Assembly: GCA_050290785.1 (NCBI GenBank)
Contig: JBNKIR010000059.1
Coordinates: 1 to 64,000, forward strand
Direction of reading: 5' to 3'
Origin: JAAGZL01 sp050290785
Lineage (GTDB): Bacteria > Pseudomonadota > Gammaproteobacteria > Chromatiales > Chromatiaceae
DNA length: 64,000 nt
Below the pieces are notes generated by a model. That model worked only from the letters and a program-made list of their open reading frames with translations. It had not been told where the DNA came from and searched no databases. Shown piece after piece: positions 16,873 through 27,400 of the stretch. Numbering within the stretch: position 1 is the first letter of the stretch; every line of letters starts with the position of its first letter. The position numbers and the translations under genes were made by a program.

Positions 16873-18663
16873 ATGCGCACCCAATATTGTGGACATCTAA
16901 ACGCATCCTTCATAGATCAGGAAGTTGAACTCTGTGGCTGGGTACATCGCAGACGTGATCACGGCGGGGTAATCTTCATTGACCTGCGTGACCGGGAAGG
17001 CCTGGTTCAGGTGGTATATGATCCGGACCAGCCGGATGTGTTCTCTCTGGCAGAGCATGTGCGCAACGAGTTTGTGCTGCGGGTGAAAGGCCTGGTGCGG
17101 GCGCGCCCTGAGGGGACAGTCAACCCGGATATGCCTACCGGTGAGATAGAGGTGCTGGGTCTGGAGCTGGAGGTGCTGAACCGGTCCGATACGCCGCCGT
17201 TCCAACTGGATGAACATGAAAAGGTCTCGGAAGAGATCCGCCTGCGCTACCGCTATGTGGACCTGCGTCGCCCCGAGATGCTGGAACGTATCCAGATGCG
17301 CTCCAAGGTCACCCGTCTGTTACGTAACTATCTGGATGATAATGGTTTCCTGGACATAGAGACCCCGATGTTGACCAAGGCCACCCCGGAGGGGGCCCGC
17401 GATTATCTGGTCCCTTCGCGCACCCATCCAGGTCAGTTTTTCGCCCTGCCCCAGTCACCCCAGCTGTTCAAGCAACTGCTTATGATGTCCGGCATGGACC
17501 GCTACTACCAGGTGGTGCGTTGCTTCCGCGATGAGGACCTGCGGGCCGACCGCCAGCCTGAGTTTACCCAGCTGGATATAGAGGTCTCCTTCATGGATGA
17601 AGATGAGCTGATGAATATGATGGAGGAGATGATTCGCCAGGTGGTGCGCAAGGTGCTGGGTAAGGACTTGCCCAATCCGTTTCCCCGCATGGACTATGCT
17701 GAGGCCATGCAGCGCTTCGGTACCGATCGTCCCGACCTGCGCTGTCCGCTGGAGCTGGTTGATGTGGGCGACCTGATGCAGGACGTGGAGTTCAAGGTGT
17801 TCTCCGGTCCAGCCCAGGATGCTGACGGCCGGGTGGCCGCTCTCTGCCTGCCCAACGGCTGCGAACTCAGCCGTAAAGAGATTGATGATTACACCAAGTA
17901 TGTGGGTATCTACGGGGCCAAGGGCCTGGCCTACATCAAGGTTAACGAGATCGCTCAGGGACGTGACGGTCTGCAGTCGCCGATCCTGAAGTTCCTGCCG
18001 GACGAGGCGGTGGATGAGATCCTGGCCCGTACCGGCGCCAAAGACGGTGACCTGATCTTCTTCGGAGCGGACAGGGCCAAGGTCGTGAATGAGGCCCTGG
18101 GTGCCCTGCGGGTCAAGCTGGGCGAAGATCGCGGGCTGATGGAGGCGGAGTGGCGTCCACTGTGGGTAGTGGATTTCCCCATGTTCGAGAAGGACGACAA
18201 GTCAGGCCGCTGGACATCCCTGCATCACCCCTTCACCTCCTGCAAGGAGGAGCACGTCGGACTGTTGGAGAGCGATCCGGGCGCCTGCAGTTCACGGGCC
18301 TATGATATGGTCCTGAACGGGACCGAACTGGGTGGCGGCTCTATCCGTATCCATCGCCAGGAGGTGCAGGAGAAGGTATTCAAGCTGCTTGGGATCAGCG
18401 ACGAGGAGGCCCGCGAGAAGTTCGGCTTCCTGCTGGATGCCCTGCGCTTTGGCTGCCCGCCCCACGGCGGTATCGCCTTCGGACTGGATCGGTTGGTGAT
18501 GCTGATGGCCGGCGCCGATTCTATTCGCGACGTGATGGCCTTCCCCAAGACCCAGACCGCGGCCTGTCTGCTCACCTCAGCTCCTTCGAATGTGAGCCCG
18601 GAGCAGCTGCGCGAGCTTTCCATTCGTGTGCGTACTCCTCAGGTGGAAGAAACATCCAACTGA
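16873..18663 (+). CDS. aspS: Aspartate-tRNA ligase
   Basis: A 596-residue class II aminoacyl-tRNA synthetase of the bacterial type. It has an N-terminal OB-fold anticodon-binding domain (about 1-110, ELCGWVHRRRDHGGVIFIDL), then the catalytic core with motif 2 (RCFRDEDLRADRQPEFTQLD) and motif 3 (GIAFGLDRLVML). A GAD insertion sits near 300-420. Length matches E. coli AspS (590). Whether it charges only tRNA-Asp or also tRNA-Asn cannot be decided here; no gatCAB genes are in the window. Confidence 0.97.
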   Translation: MRTQYCGHLNASFIDQEVELCGWVHRRRDHGGVIFIDLRDREGLVQVVYDPDQPDVFSLAEHVRNEFVLRVKGLVRARPEGTVNPDMPTGEIEVLGLELEVLNRSDTPPFQLDEHEKVSEEIRLRYRYVDLRRPEMLERIQMRSKVTRLLRNYLDDNGFLDIETPMLTKATPEGARDYLVPSRTHPGQFFALPQSPQLFKQLLMMSGMDRYYQVVRCFRDEDLRADRQPEFTQLDIEVSFMDEDELMNMMEEMIRQVVRKVLGKDLPNPFPRMDYAEAMQRFGTDRPDLRCPLELVDVGDLMQDVEFKVFSGPAQDADGRVAALCLPNGCELSRKEIDDYTKYVGIYGAKGLAYIKVNEIAQGRDGLQSPILKFLPDEAVDEILARTGAKDGDLIFFGADRAKVVNEALGALRVKLGEDRGLMEAEWRPLWVVDFPMFEKDDKSGRWTSLHHPFTSCKEEHVGLLESDPGACSSRAYDMVLNGTELGGGSIRIHRQEVQEKVFKLLGISDEEAREKFGFLLDALRFGCPPHGGIAFGLDRLVMLMAGADSIRDVMAFPKTQTAACLLTSAPSNVSPEQLRELSIRVRTPQVEETSN

Positions 18664-18686
18664 TCCAAGGCCGCTTAAATTCCGTT

Positions 18687-18709
18687 ACCCCGCGACTTGA
18701 TCGCGGGGT
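18687..18709. repeat. Perfect 9-bp-stem hairpin after aspS
   Basis: Arms ACCCCGCGA and TCGCGGGGT surround the loop CTTGA. No T-run follows, so it is more likely a dispersed REP-type repeat (the common CCCCGCGA...TCGCGGGG type) than a simple terminator, although it is the first structure after aspS. Confidence 0.6.
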
Positions 18710-18724
18710 CCAGGAAGAAAGATT

Positions 18725-19084
18725 GTCCGCAACTGAACGCCAATAAACGCAAATAATTCGCCATGGCTCCCACGGTCTCAGTGGGAGACTTGTCCAACTC
18801 TGTGGTCTTATCTAAATTCATATCCCCATAGCTGGAGCGTGGGAATTAGGTTAAATTGCCGCAACAGATTAAAACTTCCCGATGATCCACTATTTCTATG
18901 GGGGAGAGGGTGGAGGCCTAAAAAAAATAGCAAGTCACAAGTAGATGCGAATGAACGGGAATATACGCTAAAGATATTATTGTTGTTGAATATATTCCGG
19001 TGCTTGAGGGTGATCAATCACCTGCATAGTAAGACGACAGCGATAAATTGTATCATTTGCGTTTATTGGCGTTCATGCGCGGAC
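18725..19084. mobile_element. 360-bp element bounded by 30-bp inverted repeats, no clear gene
   Basis: The left repeat (18725-18754) contains TGAACGCCAATAAACGCAAA. The right repeat (19055-19084) is its reverse complement with 27 of 30 matches. Each is built of 10-bp units in which GCG recurs every 10 bases. The interior (about 300 bp) is AT-rich; an 86-codon frame at 18839-19099 runs into the right repeat and resembles no protein I know. The ends match the repeats at 24344-24373 and 61732-61761, so this may be a non-coding relative of the carA-carB cassette. It fills the 436-bp gap between aspS and the PhoH gene. Confidence 0.55.
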
Positions 19085-19099
19085 TGTTTTTTTTACTAA

Positions 19100-20512
19100 T
19101 CACAAGATATCCGAAGCGTAGTCCGCCAGCCTGGAGCGCTCACCCCGCAGCAGGGTGATGTGCCCGCTGTGCTCCCATCCCTTGAAGCGATCCACCGCAT
19201 AGGTGAGTCCGGAGGTGGTCTCGGTCAGATATGGCGTGTCGATCTGGGATATGTTGCCCAGACAGACGATCTTGGTGCCGGGCCCGGCTCTGGTGATCAG
19301 GGTCTTCATCTGTTTCGGGGTCAGGTTCTGCGCCTCGTCCAGGATGATGTACTTTTTCAGGAAGGTACGTCCCCGCATGAAGTTGAGGGAGTGGATACGT
19401 ATGCGGCTGCGCAGCAGGTCGTCAGTTGCAGCACGGCCCCACTCTCCGCCCTCGATCTGGGTCAGGACCTCCAGGTTATCCATCAATGCCCCCATCCATG
19501 GTGTCATCTTCTCCTCTTCGGTCCCCGGCAGGAAGCCGATATCTTCACCTACCGGTACGGTGACGCGGGTCATGATGATTTCACGGTACAGATTCTGATC
19601 CAGGGTCTGGGCCAGACCGGCCGCCAGGGTCAGCAGGGTCTTGCCGGTGCCGGCCGCTCCCAGGAGTGACACGAAGTCCAGCTGCGGGTCCATCAGCATA
19701 TTCAGGGCATAGTTCTGTTCCCGGTTCCTGGCGCTGATGCCCCAGACCGAGTGCTTCTGGCTGGTGTAGTCGGTGACCAGTTCGATGATGGCCGATTCAT
19801 CCTCCTTGCGTCGGACGATGGCGTCAAAGCCGGAGTCTCCCTCCATGAATATGCACTGATTAGGGTGCCAGTCGCCGATATCCGGTCCGGTGACGCGATA
19901 GTAGGTGCGCCCTTCCTCCTGCCAGGATTCAACATCCTTGCTGTGACTGTCCCAGAAATCCGCAGGTAGGGACTGCTCCCCGCTATACAACAAGCTTACG
20001 TCATCCAGCACCTTGTCGTTGAAGTAGTCTTCTGCCTTAATGCCCAGGACCGTTGCCTTGATGCGCAGGTTTATATCCTTGGATATGACCACGATCCTGG
20101 TATCAGGATGTATTTTTTGCAGGGCCAGGGCCGTACCCAGGATGGTATTGTCCGGGGTGTTGCCAGGCAGGGTTTCGTGGATCGGGCTCGGCAGATCCTG
20201 GGTCTGAAAGAATAGTCTGCCTGGGTGCGCAACTTTCGGGCTTTTACCGTTGGCGGGGGTGGGCAGAGGCAGGCCTGCGTCTATATCGTCCTTGCTGGCC
20301 CCCTGCATCAGTTCATCCAGAAAGCGGTTTACCTGACGTACGTTGGTGGCGACTTCAGACATGCCCTTTTTCGCCTTGTCCAGCTCCTCCAGCACCACCA
20401 TGGGAAGAAAGATGTCATGTTCATGGAACCTGAATATGGCTGTTGGATCATGCATCAGGACATTGGTATCCAGGATAAACAGGCATTTTTCCGCGGCTGA
20501 TCGTTTAGGCAT
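19100..20512 (-). CDS. PhoH family protein with N-terminal PIN domain
   Basis: A 470-residue fusion. The N-terminal PIN nuclease domain (about 8-145) has ILDTNVLMHDP, VVLEELDKAKKG and D...R...T-type acidic positions (NTILGTALALQ, VISKDINLRIKA). The C-terminal PhoH ATPase domain (about 235-465) has Walker A GAAGTGKTLL and Walker B-like YIILDEAQNLT. PIN-PhoH proteins (PhoH2/YlaK type) are reported as RNA helicase/RNases in some bacteria. The substrate here is unknown. It is downstream of the GcvR-like gene on the same strand, 77 nt apart. Confidence 0.93.
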   Translation of the reverse strand: MPKRSAAEKCLFILDTNVLMHDPTAIFRFHEHDIFLPMVVLEELDKAKKGMSEVATNVRQVNRFLDELMQGASKDDIDAGLPLPTPANGKSPKVAHPGRLFFQTQDLPSPIHETLPGNTPDNTILGTALALQKIHPDTRIVVISKDINLRIKATVLGIKAEDYFNDKVLDDVSLLYSGEQSLPADFWDSHSKDVESWQEEGRTYYRVTGPDIGDWHPNQCIFMEGDSGFDAIVRRKEDESAIIELVTDYTSQKHSVWGISARNREQNYALNMLMDPQLDFVSLLGAAGTGKTLLTLAAGLAQTLDQNLYREIIMTRVTVPVGEDIGFLPGTEEEKMTPWMGALMDNLEVLTQIEGGEWGRAATDDLLRSRIRIHSLNFMRGRTFLKKYIILDEAQNLTPKQMKTLITRAGPGTKIVCLGNISQIDTPYLTETTSGLTYAVDRFKGWEHSGHITLLRGERSRLADYASDIL

Positions 20513-20589
20513 GTTTCAATCTCTACTAATTACTCTCACCTAATCTTAGGCGATTATTCAAAAGGTGTATCAGGGGGGTCATCCTGCCG

Positions 20590-21129
20590 TTAGTTTTTGA
20601 TGGGTTCGAGTACTGCGTCCAGATTCATGCCGTCACAAAACTCCAGAAACTCATCCCGCAGGGTCGAGATATGTTCGGTGGAAGGTATGCCTACGGTCAT
20701 CTGTACCGAGAACATCTGGGTGCCGGTATGGGCCGCGGCGTAACTGCTGGTAACCATGTCTTCTATGTTGATATTACGTTGGGAAAAGAAGCTGGCCAGG
20801 TGATGAACGATACCGGGGTGGTCCATGGCAACGACCTCAACGCCGTAAGGCAGCATGGAGTTTCCTGCCGTCCTGCCCCCGGTGCGCTTGGCGATAATGG
20901 TAAGGCCAAGCTGCTTTTCCAGTTCTGGGACTGCATCTTCCAGTTTGGTCAGGGTATTCCAGTTGCCCTCCACCATCAGCATGATGGCGAACTCACCTCC
21001 CAGTACGGTCATGCGACTATCTGCAATATTGCATCCTTCGTTGAGGATGGCCCCGGATAGCTCATCTACGATACCGGGCCTGTCATTGCCAAGGGCGGAT
21101 ATTACAAGGTAGCTGTGTTGGGTGGACAT
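20590..21129 (-). CDS. gcvR: GcvR-like protein with two ACT domains
   Basis: A 179-residue cytoplasmic protein made of two ACT domains: about 5-85 (ALGNDRPGIVDELSGAIL) and about 95-175 (AMDHPGIVHHLASFFSQRNI). This is the arrangement of glycine cleavage system transcriptional repressor GcvR, which binds glycine and counteracts GcvA. No gcv genes are in the window, and the neighbour across the divergent promoter is dapA, where this gene often lies in gammaproteobacteria. The exact target is an inference. Confidence 0.82.
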   Translation of the reverse strand: MSTQHSYLVISALGNDRPGIVDELSGAILNEGCNIADSRMTVLGGEFAIMLMVEGNWNTLTKLEDAVPELEKQLGLTIIAKRTGGRTAGNSMLPYGVEVVAMDHPGIVHHLASFFSQRNINIEDMVTSSYAAAHTGTQMFSVQMTVGIPSTEHISTLRDEFLEFCDGMNLDAVLEPIKN

Positions 21130-21303
21130 TGTGCTTACGCTGCTCCTGATTAGGTTCTAGATGAGAGTTTACCCATCATGACCCCTGGTGGTCTATCACT
21201 GATTATCTATGTTTTTCCTGGGGTGCATCACTTGTCAGCGCTATGAGGCGGGGTTTAGAATCTGCAGTTCCGCAAAATTCATGTTGGTATATGGAGTTCT
21301 TTG

Positions 21304-22179
21304 ATGTTTCAAGGCAGCATGGTCGCTCTGGTGACCCCGATGACAGAAGACGGCCGTGTCGACGAGCAGTCCATGCGCACGCTGATAGATTGGCATGTGG
21401 AGCAGGGTACAGATGCTATTGTCGCGGTCGGCACCACTGGAGAATCGGCCACCCTGGATGAGGATGAGCACTGTAGGGTAATCCGTCAGGCGGTCGAGTT
21501 TTGTGACGGCCGTATCCCGGTTATAGCCGGGACCGGGGCCAATTCCACCACCGAGGCCATAGCCCTGACCAGATGTGCCCAGGAGGCAGGTGCGGACGCC
21601 TGTCTGCTGGTAACCCCCTACTACAACAAACCAACCCAGGAAGGCCTGTACCTGCATCACAAAAGGGTGGCAGAAGAGGTTGATATCCCCCAAATTCTGT
21701 ATAATGTTCCGGGTCGCACCGCATGTGACATGGTCCCGGAGACGGTCGCCAGGTTGGCGCAGATAGAAAATATTATAGGCATTAAAGAGGCCACCGGAGA
21801 CGTCTCCAGAGTGGCCCAACTCAGGGCCGGGTGCGGGGATGAGTTTGCCCTCTACAGCGGAGATGATGCCACCGGTTGTGAATTTATCCTGTCCGGTGGG
21901 CAGGGTGTGATATCGGTGACTGCCAATATAGCGCCACAACAGATGAGCGAGATGTGCAGGGCGGCCCTTGCCGGCGATAGGGAGGGCGCGATTTCCATAG
22001 ATAATGGAATTTCCTGCCTGCACCGGGATCTGTTTCTGGAGGCCAACCCCATACCGGTGAAATGGGCCCTGGCGGAGATGGGGCGGATCCCGAACGGGAT
22101 CAGGCTGCCGCTGACCTGGTTGTCTGAGAAATATCAGGGAGAGTTGCGGAACTCTATGCGGCAGGCTGGACTCATATAG
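21304..22179 (+). CDS. dapA: 4-hydroxy-tetrahydrodipicolinate synthase
   Basis: First committed enzyme of the diaminopimelate/lysine pathway, condensing pyruvate with aspartate semialdehyde. It is a 291-residue TIM barrel. Visible are VGTTGESATL with the catalytic Thr pair, YNVPGRT with the catalytic Tyr, and IIGIKEATGD with the Schiff-base Lys (about 161). The ATG at 21304 follows a TTG at 21301; the ATG gives the usual MFQGSMVALVTPM start. bamC follows 71 nt later, the common dapA-bamC order. Confidence 0.97.
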   Translation: MFQGSMVALVTPMTEDGRVDEQSMRTLIDWHVEQGTDAIVAVGTTGESATLDEDEHCRVIRQAVEFCDGRIPVIAGTGANSTTEAIALTRCAQEAGADACLLVTPYYNKPTQEGLYLHHKRVAEEVDIPQILYNVPGRTACDMVPETVARLAQIENIIGIKEATGDVSRVAQLRAGCGDEFALYSGDDATGCEFILSGGQGVISVTANIAPQQMSEMCRAALAGDREGAISIDNGISCLHRDLFLEANPIPVKWALAEMGRIPNGIRLPLTWLSEKYQGELRNSMRQAGLI

Positions 22180-22250
22180 GGGACTCCGGACTCTACTCGA
22201 TCCCTCAAAAAGGGAATAAATTAAAATTAATCGAACAGGCTATAACCGAA

Positions 22251-23411
22251 ATGTCATCTAAAGTTTCCAGATTTGTATTGTTCCTCCTGTTGCTTCCAAT
22301 ATTGGATGCCTGCACCAGCATTGAGGAAATAGAGGGGATGCTTCCGGATAGGAAGGTGGAGTACAAGAAGTCGAAACAGGCGGAAAACAACCTTGAGGTG
22401 CCGCCGGATCTTTCCAGTAGTTCCATAAGCGATACCCTGGTTATACCTGGGGAAGCAGGTCTAGGTTCAGCAACCTACTCAGATTTTACCAGCAGGGACA
22501 TGTCTACCTCCGGTTATGCCAGAAGCAGTGGTGTGATACCGAAACTGGAGGATGTGGCAGTCCGGCGCGATGGTGACAAGAGATGGCTGGTTATTAGGGC
22601 AACTCCGGATGATGTATGGGCCAGGACGATCGATTTCTGGCAGGAGAGCGGAATCCTGATGACAGAGCAGGATCCCTCTGTCGGCGTAATGGTTACCGAC
22701 TGGATTGAGAACAGGGCGGATATAAAATCGGATTTTATTACCGATACCGTGCGCAAGGTATTCGATTCCGCCTATTCGGCTGCTACCAGGGACCAGTACC
22801 GGGTACGCATCGAACGCGGTGCGGAGGAGGGGATGGTGGAGCTGTTCCTGACCCATCGCGGCATGCAGGAAGAACTGGTTAAGACCGGCGCCAGCAACAC
22901 GGATAGGCCGGTATGGGTGCCGCGCCCCACGGATCATGGTCTGGAGGCCGAGATGCTGCGCCGCCTGATGGTGCATATGGGCGTTGCCGATCAGAAGGCG
23001 AGCAAGTCCCTGGCCAAGAAAGGGGTGTCTGCAAAGTCCCGTTCCCAGATCAACCGTACTGCCGACCAGGTGTCGCTCACCGTGAAGGACGAGCTGCCCA
23101 GGGCCTGGAGATTGACCGGCGTGGCCCTGGATCGGGTCGGGTTTGCGGTTGAGGACCGTAACAGGTCGGATGGGGTCTACTTTGTACGTTACAACGATCC
23201 TATGAAGGATGCAGAGGAGCCGGGCCTGCTTTCCAAGCTTGCTTTCTGGAAGGATGAGGATAGGAATGTCGACAAGGAGAATCGCTATCAGGTCAAGCTG
23301 ACGCCAAACGGCAATGTAACCGACATAGTGATCCTGAACGATGCGGGTGCCAGGGATAACTCCGCCACTGCGGTGCGTATCCTTACCCTGCTGCACGAGC
23401 AGATGCGCTAA
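22251..23411 (+). CDS. bamC: Outer membrane assembly lipoprotein BamC
   Basis: A 386-residue lipoprotein of the BAM complex. The signal peptide ends in lipobox LDAC. Right after it comes the flexible segment with NNLEVPPDLSS, which in E. coli BamC contacts BamD. Two helix-grip domains follow: about 100-220 with RWLVIRATPDDVW, and about 265-380 with LPRAWRLTGVALDRVGF. It is longer than E. coli BamC (344), mostly in linkers. Located between dapA and the metallo-hydrolase gene. Confidence 0.93.
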   Translation: MSSKVSRFVLFLLLLPILDACTSIEEIEGMLPDRKVEYKKSKQAENNLEVPPDLSSSSISDTLVIPGEAGLGSATYSDFTSRDMSTSGYARSSGVIPKLEDVAVRRDGDKRWLVIRATPDDVWARTIDFWQESGILMTEQDPSVGVMVTDWIENRADIKSDFITDTVRKVFDSAYSAATRDQYRVRIERGAEEGMVELFLTHRGMQEELVKTGASNTDRPVWVPRPTDHGLEAEMLRRLMVHMGVADQKASKSLAKKGVSAKSRSQINRTADQVSLTVKDELPRAWRLTGVALDRVGFAVEDRNRSDGVYFVRYNDPMKDAEEPGLLSKLAFWKDEDRNVDKENRYQVKLTPNGNVTDIVILNDAGARDNSATAVRILTLLHEQMR

Positions 23412-23429
23412 CAAGTTGTAGGGGTTGGT

Positions 23430-24194
23430 GTGAAGTTTGCCTCGCTCGGCAGCGGCAGCAGGGGAAACTGTGCCCTGATCGAGGCGGGCGATACCAGGAT
23501 CCTGCTGGATAACGGGTTTGCCGCCAGGGAGGTGGAGGCCCGCCTCAAACGGCTTGGGGTGGAGCCGGACACTATTCAGGCCATCCTGGTCACCCACGAA
23601 CACCAGGATCATATCAAGGGCGTAGGCGCCTATGCCCGTCGCTATAACCTCCCGGTATGGATGACCGCCGGGACCCACCGGCAGGGCCGCTGCGGGGAGC
23701 TGTCCCAGGTAAGGCTGTTCAACTGTCACGAAGATGGTTTCTCCATCGGTGACCTCGCAGTGAAGCCATTTCCGGTTCCACATGATGCCAGAGAACCGGC
23801 CCAGTTCGTCTTCTCTTTCCGTGGTCGCAGGCTGGGCGTGTTGACCGATATCGGCTTCTATACACCACACATCTTCGATACCCTGAAGGAGTGCGATGCC
23901 CTGATCCTCGAGTGTAACCATGACACGGATATGCTGGCCAACGGGCCCTACCCACCGGCCCTGCAGGCCAGGGTGGCGGGTAGGTTGGGGCATCTTAGCA
24001 ACGCCCAGGCCGCCTGTTTTCTGCAGCAGCTTGATTCGGCCCGTCTACAGCATATCCTGGCCGCACATCTTAGTGAGAAGAACAACCGACCGGAGCTGGT
24101 GCGTGAGGCCATTGCGTCGGTTTCAGATGGCATCGAGGAACGCATGTCCATAGCCAGCCAGGATGAGGTGACCGCCCTGTTTGATATAGCTTGA
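23430..24194 (+). CDS. Metallo-beta-lactamase fold hydrolase (YycJ/WalJ-like)
   Basis: A 254-residue MBL-fold protein starting MKFASLGSGSRGNCALIE, typical of the YycJ/WalJ group. The metal-binding motif is THEHQDHIKG (HxHxDH type), with further ligands in PHDAREP, LTDIGF and AAHLSEKN. Relatives are proposed 5'-3' DNA exonucleases or RNA-processing enzymes. The activity here is inferred. The GTG start is preceded by AGGGG. It follows bamC by 18 nt, a common arrangement. Confidence 0.9.
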   Translation: MKFASLGSGSRGNCALIEAGDTRILLDNGFAAREVEARLKRLGVEPDTIQAILVTHEHQDHIKGVGAYARRYNLPVWMTAGTHRQGRCGELSQVRLFNCHEDGFSIGDLAVKPFPVPHDAREPAQFVFSFRGRRLGVLTDIGFYTPHIFDTLKECDALILECNHDTDMLANGPYPPALQARVAGRLGHLSNAQAACFLQQLDSARLQHILAAHLSEKNNRPELVREAIASVSDGIEERMSIASQDEVTALFDIA

Positions 24195-24454
24195 TTACTC
24201 CGTCCGCGAATAACCACAACTGGCTTAATTGATCGTATTTATTTCCTCTATTTTATATTTATTCTGCGTTTGGTTTTGCCGCAGTCCAGGAAAGATCCTG
24301 GATTCCCGTCTGCGCGGGAATGACGTTGATAGTATTTAGGATATTTGCGTTTATTCGCACTAATTCGCTGATCCTCATCGCTCATTTCTGCGGCAATATC
24401 CTCCAGCATGGAGTATCATTACGCCTTTATCTGTTTAGCAAAATAAGGTTACAC
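24195..24454. other. Intergenic region upstream of purL holding two repeat types
   Basis: A REP-like hairpin at 24303-24320 (arms TTCCCG and CGGGAA) resembles the one at 3911. A single copy of the 10-bp-unit repeat at 24344-24373 (TTTGCGTTTATTCGCACTAA plus TTCGCTGATC) belongs to the family found at 18725, 19055 and 61732. The region must also hold the purL promoter; I see no PurR-like site that I would defend. No gene is evident. Confidence 0.6.
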
Positions 24455-27400
24455 ATGCTCATTCTGCGCGGTGCCCCAGCCCTTTCTAAATTCCGTCTGC
24501 AAAAACTTGAACAACGTCTCGGCTCAGATCTGGGGCGCAAGGTGAATCTCTATGCGGAGTTCATACATTTTGCCGAGTTGGAGCAATACCTGGATGCAGA
24601 TGAACAGGAGGTCCTCGATAAGGTACTGCGTTACGGCCCCCACCTCACTGGGCACGAACCACAGGGCGCAATGTTTTTGGTGGTACCCCGTCCCGGCACC
24701 ATCTCACCCTGGTCCACCAAGGCCACCGATATCGCTCACAACTGCGGTCTGCACAAGATAGAGCGTCTGGAGCGGGGCATTGCCTATTATCTGACGCTTG
24801 AGAATGGCCCAGACACTGAACTTGGCGAGGAAGGTATGGCTGGGGTGGTGCAGACGCTGCATGACCGCATGACCGAATCGGTCTTCTTTGATCTGGAGGA
24901 TGCCGCCTGTCTGTTTGTCCATGCACAGCCACAACCGGCCTCCAGTGTGGACGTGATCGGTGGGGGGAAACCAGCTTTGGATCAGGCCAATCTGGATTTG
25001 GGGCTGGCCCTGTCGGACGGCGAGATCGACTATCTGGTGGAGTCCTTCCAGGGACTGGGGCGCAACCCGATGGATGTCGAACTTATGATGTTTGCCCAGG
25101 CCAACTCAGAGCACTGTCGCCACAAGATATTCAATGCGGACTGGGTCATTGACGGTACTGCCCAGGAGAGATCCCTCTTCAAGATGATCCGCAACACCAC
25201 AGAGACCTCGCCCGATAATGTACTCTCCGCCTACAGCGACAATGCCGCCGTGATGTCCGGACACAACGGAGAACGCTTTTATCCGGATCCGAATACCGGA
25301 AGATACGGCTATAGCAGTGAGCCGATCCATATCCTGATGAAGGTGGAGACCCACAACCATCCCACCGCCATATCGCCTGATCCTGGCGCCGCAACCGGTT
25401 CCGGTGGAGAGATCCGGGATGAGGGCGCCACCGGACGCGGGGCCAAACCCAAGGCCGGCCTTACCGGATTTTCGGTGTCCAACCTGCGCATACCCGGCCT
25501 GGAGCAGCCCTGGGAGACCGATCACGGCAAGCCGGATCGTATCGTGTCCGCCCTGGATATCATGCTGGAGGGCCCGGTGGGCGGCGCATCCTTCAATAAC
25601 GAGTTTGGCCGTCCCAACCTCTGTGGTTATTTTCGCACCTATGAGGAGGATGTGCCCGCTGCCAACGGTACGGAGCTGCGGGGATATCACAAGCCGATTA
25701 TGCTGGCCGGTGGGCTGGGTAATATCCGGGCCGAGCATGTGCAAAAGAGCGAGTTTCCGGCCGGCACGCCACTGGTGGTCCTGGGCGGTCCGGCCATGTT
25801 GATCGGCCTGGGCGGGGGGGCGGCCTCATCCATGGCCAGCGGCACCTCGGCCGAGGACCTGGACTTTGCCTCGGTGCAGCGCTCCAACCCGGAGATGGAG
25901 CGGCGCTGTCAGGAGGTGATCGACCGTTGCTGGGAGCGTGGTGACAGGAACCCGATCCTGTTTATCCATGACGTGGGGGCCGGTGGACTGTCCAACGCCC
26001 TGCCGGAGCTGGTACACGATGCCGCCAAGGGCGGTCGCTTCGAACTGCGGAGCGTCCCCAACGACGAGCCGGGCATGACCCCGCTGGAGATCTGGTGCAA
26101 CGAGGCCCAGGAGCGCTATGTGCTGGCGGTGGCGGCGGAGCTCCTGGATGAATTCAAACAGCTGTGTGAGCGGGAGCGCTGCCCCTATGCCGTGGTGGGT
26201 GAGGCCACTGATGAGGAGCATCTGCTGCTGGGAGACGCCCACTTCGGCAACAACCCCATCGATATCCCCATGCCACTGTTGTTCGGTCGACCGCCGCGCA
26301 TGCTGCGGGAGGTGAAGCATCTGCCATTCCACAAACCTGAGCTGGATTTCAGCCAGGTCGATCTGAAGGATGCGGCCATGCGGGTGCTGCGTCTGCCCAC
26401 CGTGGCCAACAAGACCTTCCTGATCACCATCGGTGATCGCTCCATCACCGGACAGGTGTCCCGTGATCAGATGGTCGGTCCCTGGCAGGTGCCGGTGGCG
26501 GACCTGGCGGTCACCATATCTGATTTTGTTGGTTATACCGGCGAGGCCATGGCCATCGGCGAGCGTACCCCGCTGTCGTTGATCGATGCCCCCGCGTCCG
26601 GGCGTATGGCCATAGGTGAGGCAATCACCAATCTGGCGGCAGGCGCTATCGATAATATTGGAGATATCAAACTTTCCGCCAACTGGATGGCCGCGTCCGG
26701 ACATCCCGGTGAGGACGCCAAGCTGTACGAGACGGTCAAGGCGGTGGGGATGGAACTGTGTCCGGCCCTGGGTATATCCGTACCGGTGGGTAAGGACTCC
26801 ATGTCCATGAAGACGGTATGGCAGGATGGCGATGAGCAGAGAGAGATGACGGCGCCTTTGTCGCTGATCATCTCAGGTTTTGCCCCGGTGAGCGATGTGT
26901 GCCGTACCCTGACCCCGCAGCTGCGTACCGACCTTGGCGATAGCGAGATTATCCTGATCGATCTGGGCAAGGGGGCGAACCGCCTGGGAGCGTCGGCACT
27001 GGCCCAGGTGTATAAACAGATCGGCCATCACGGCCCGGATCTGAATGACCCCATCGCCGTCAAACACTTCTTTGACGCCATTCAGCAGCTCAACAGGCAT
27101 GGCCTGCTCCTGGCCTACCATGACCGTTCCGATGGCGGCCTGTTCGCGACCCTGTGTGAGATGGCCTTTGCCGGCAGATGCGGTCTCAATATCGATATCA
27201 CCGAACTGGGTGAGGATGCCCTGGCGTCCCTGTTCAGCGAGGAGTTGGGCGCGGTCATTCAGGTCAGGTCCAGTGATGTGGATAAGGTCATGCAGCATCT
27301 GCACGATTCCGGATTGGGACGGTATAGCCATCGGATCGGCACAGTGAGCGGCGATGATCAAATCACCATCGGCCGTGGTGCGCAGGATCTTCTTGGTTTC

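Noticed and set aside
18839..19099. An 86-codon frame inside the aspS-PhoH element
   Set aside because: It runs through the right inverted repeat, has no ribosome binding site and no family resemblance, so the element is treated as non-coding.
22479..23993. A 504-codon minus-strand frame opposite bamC and the metallo-hydrolase gene
   Set aside because: It spans two well-supported genes on the other strand and has no recognisable motif.
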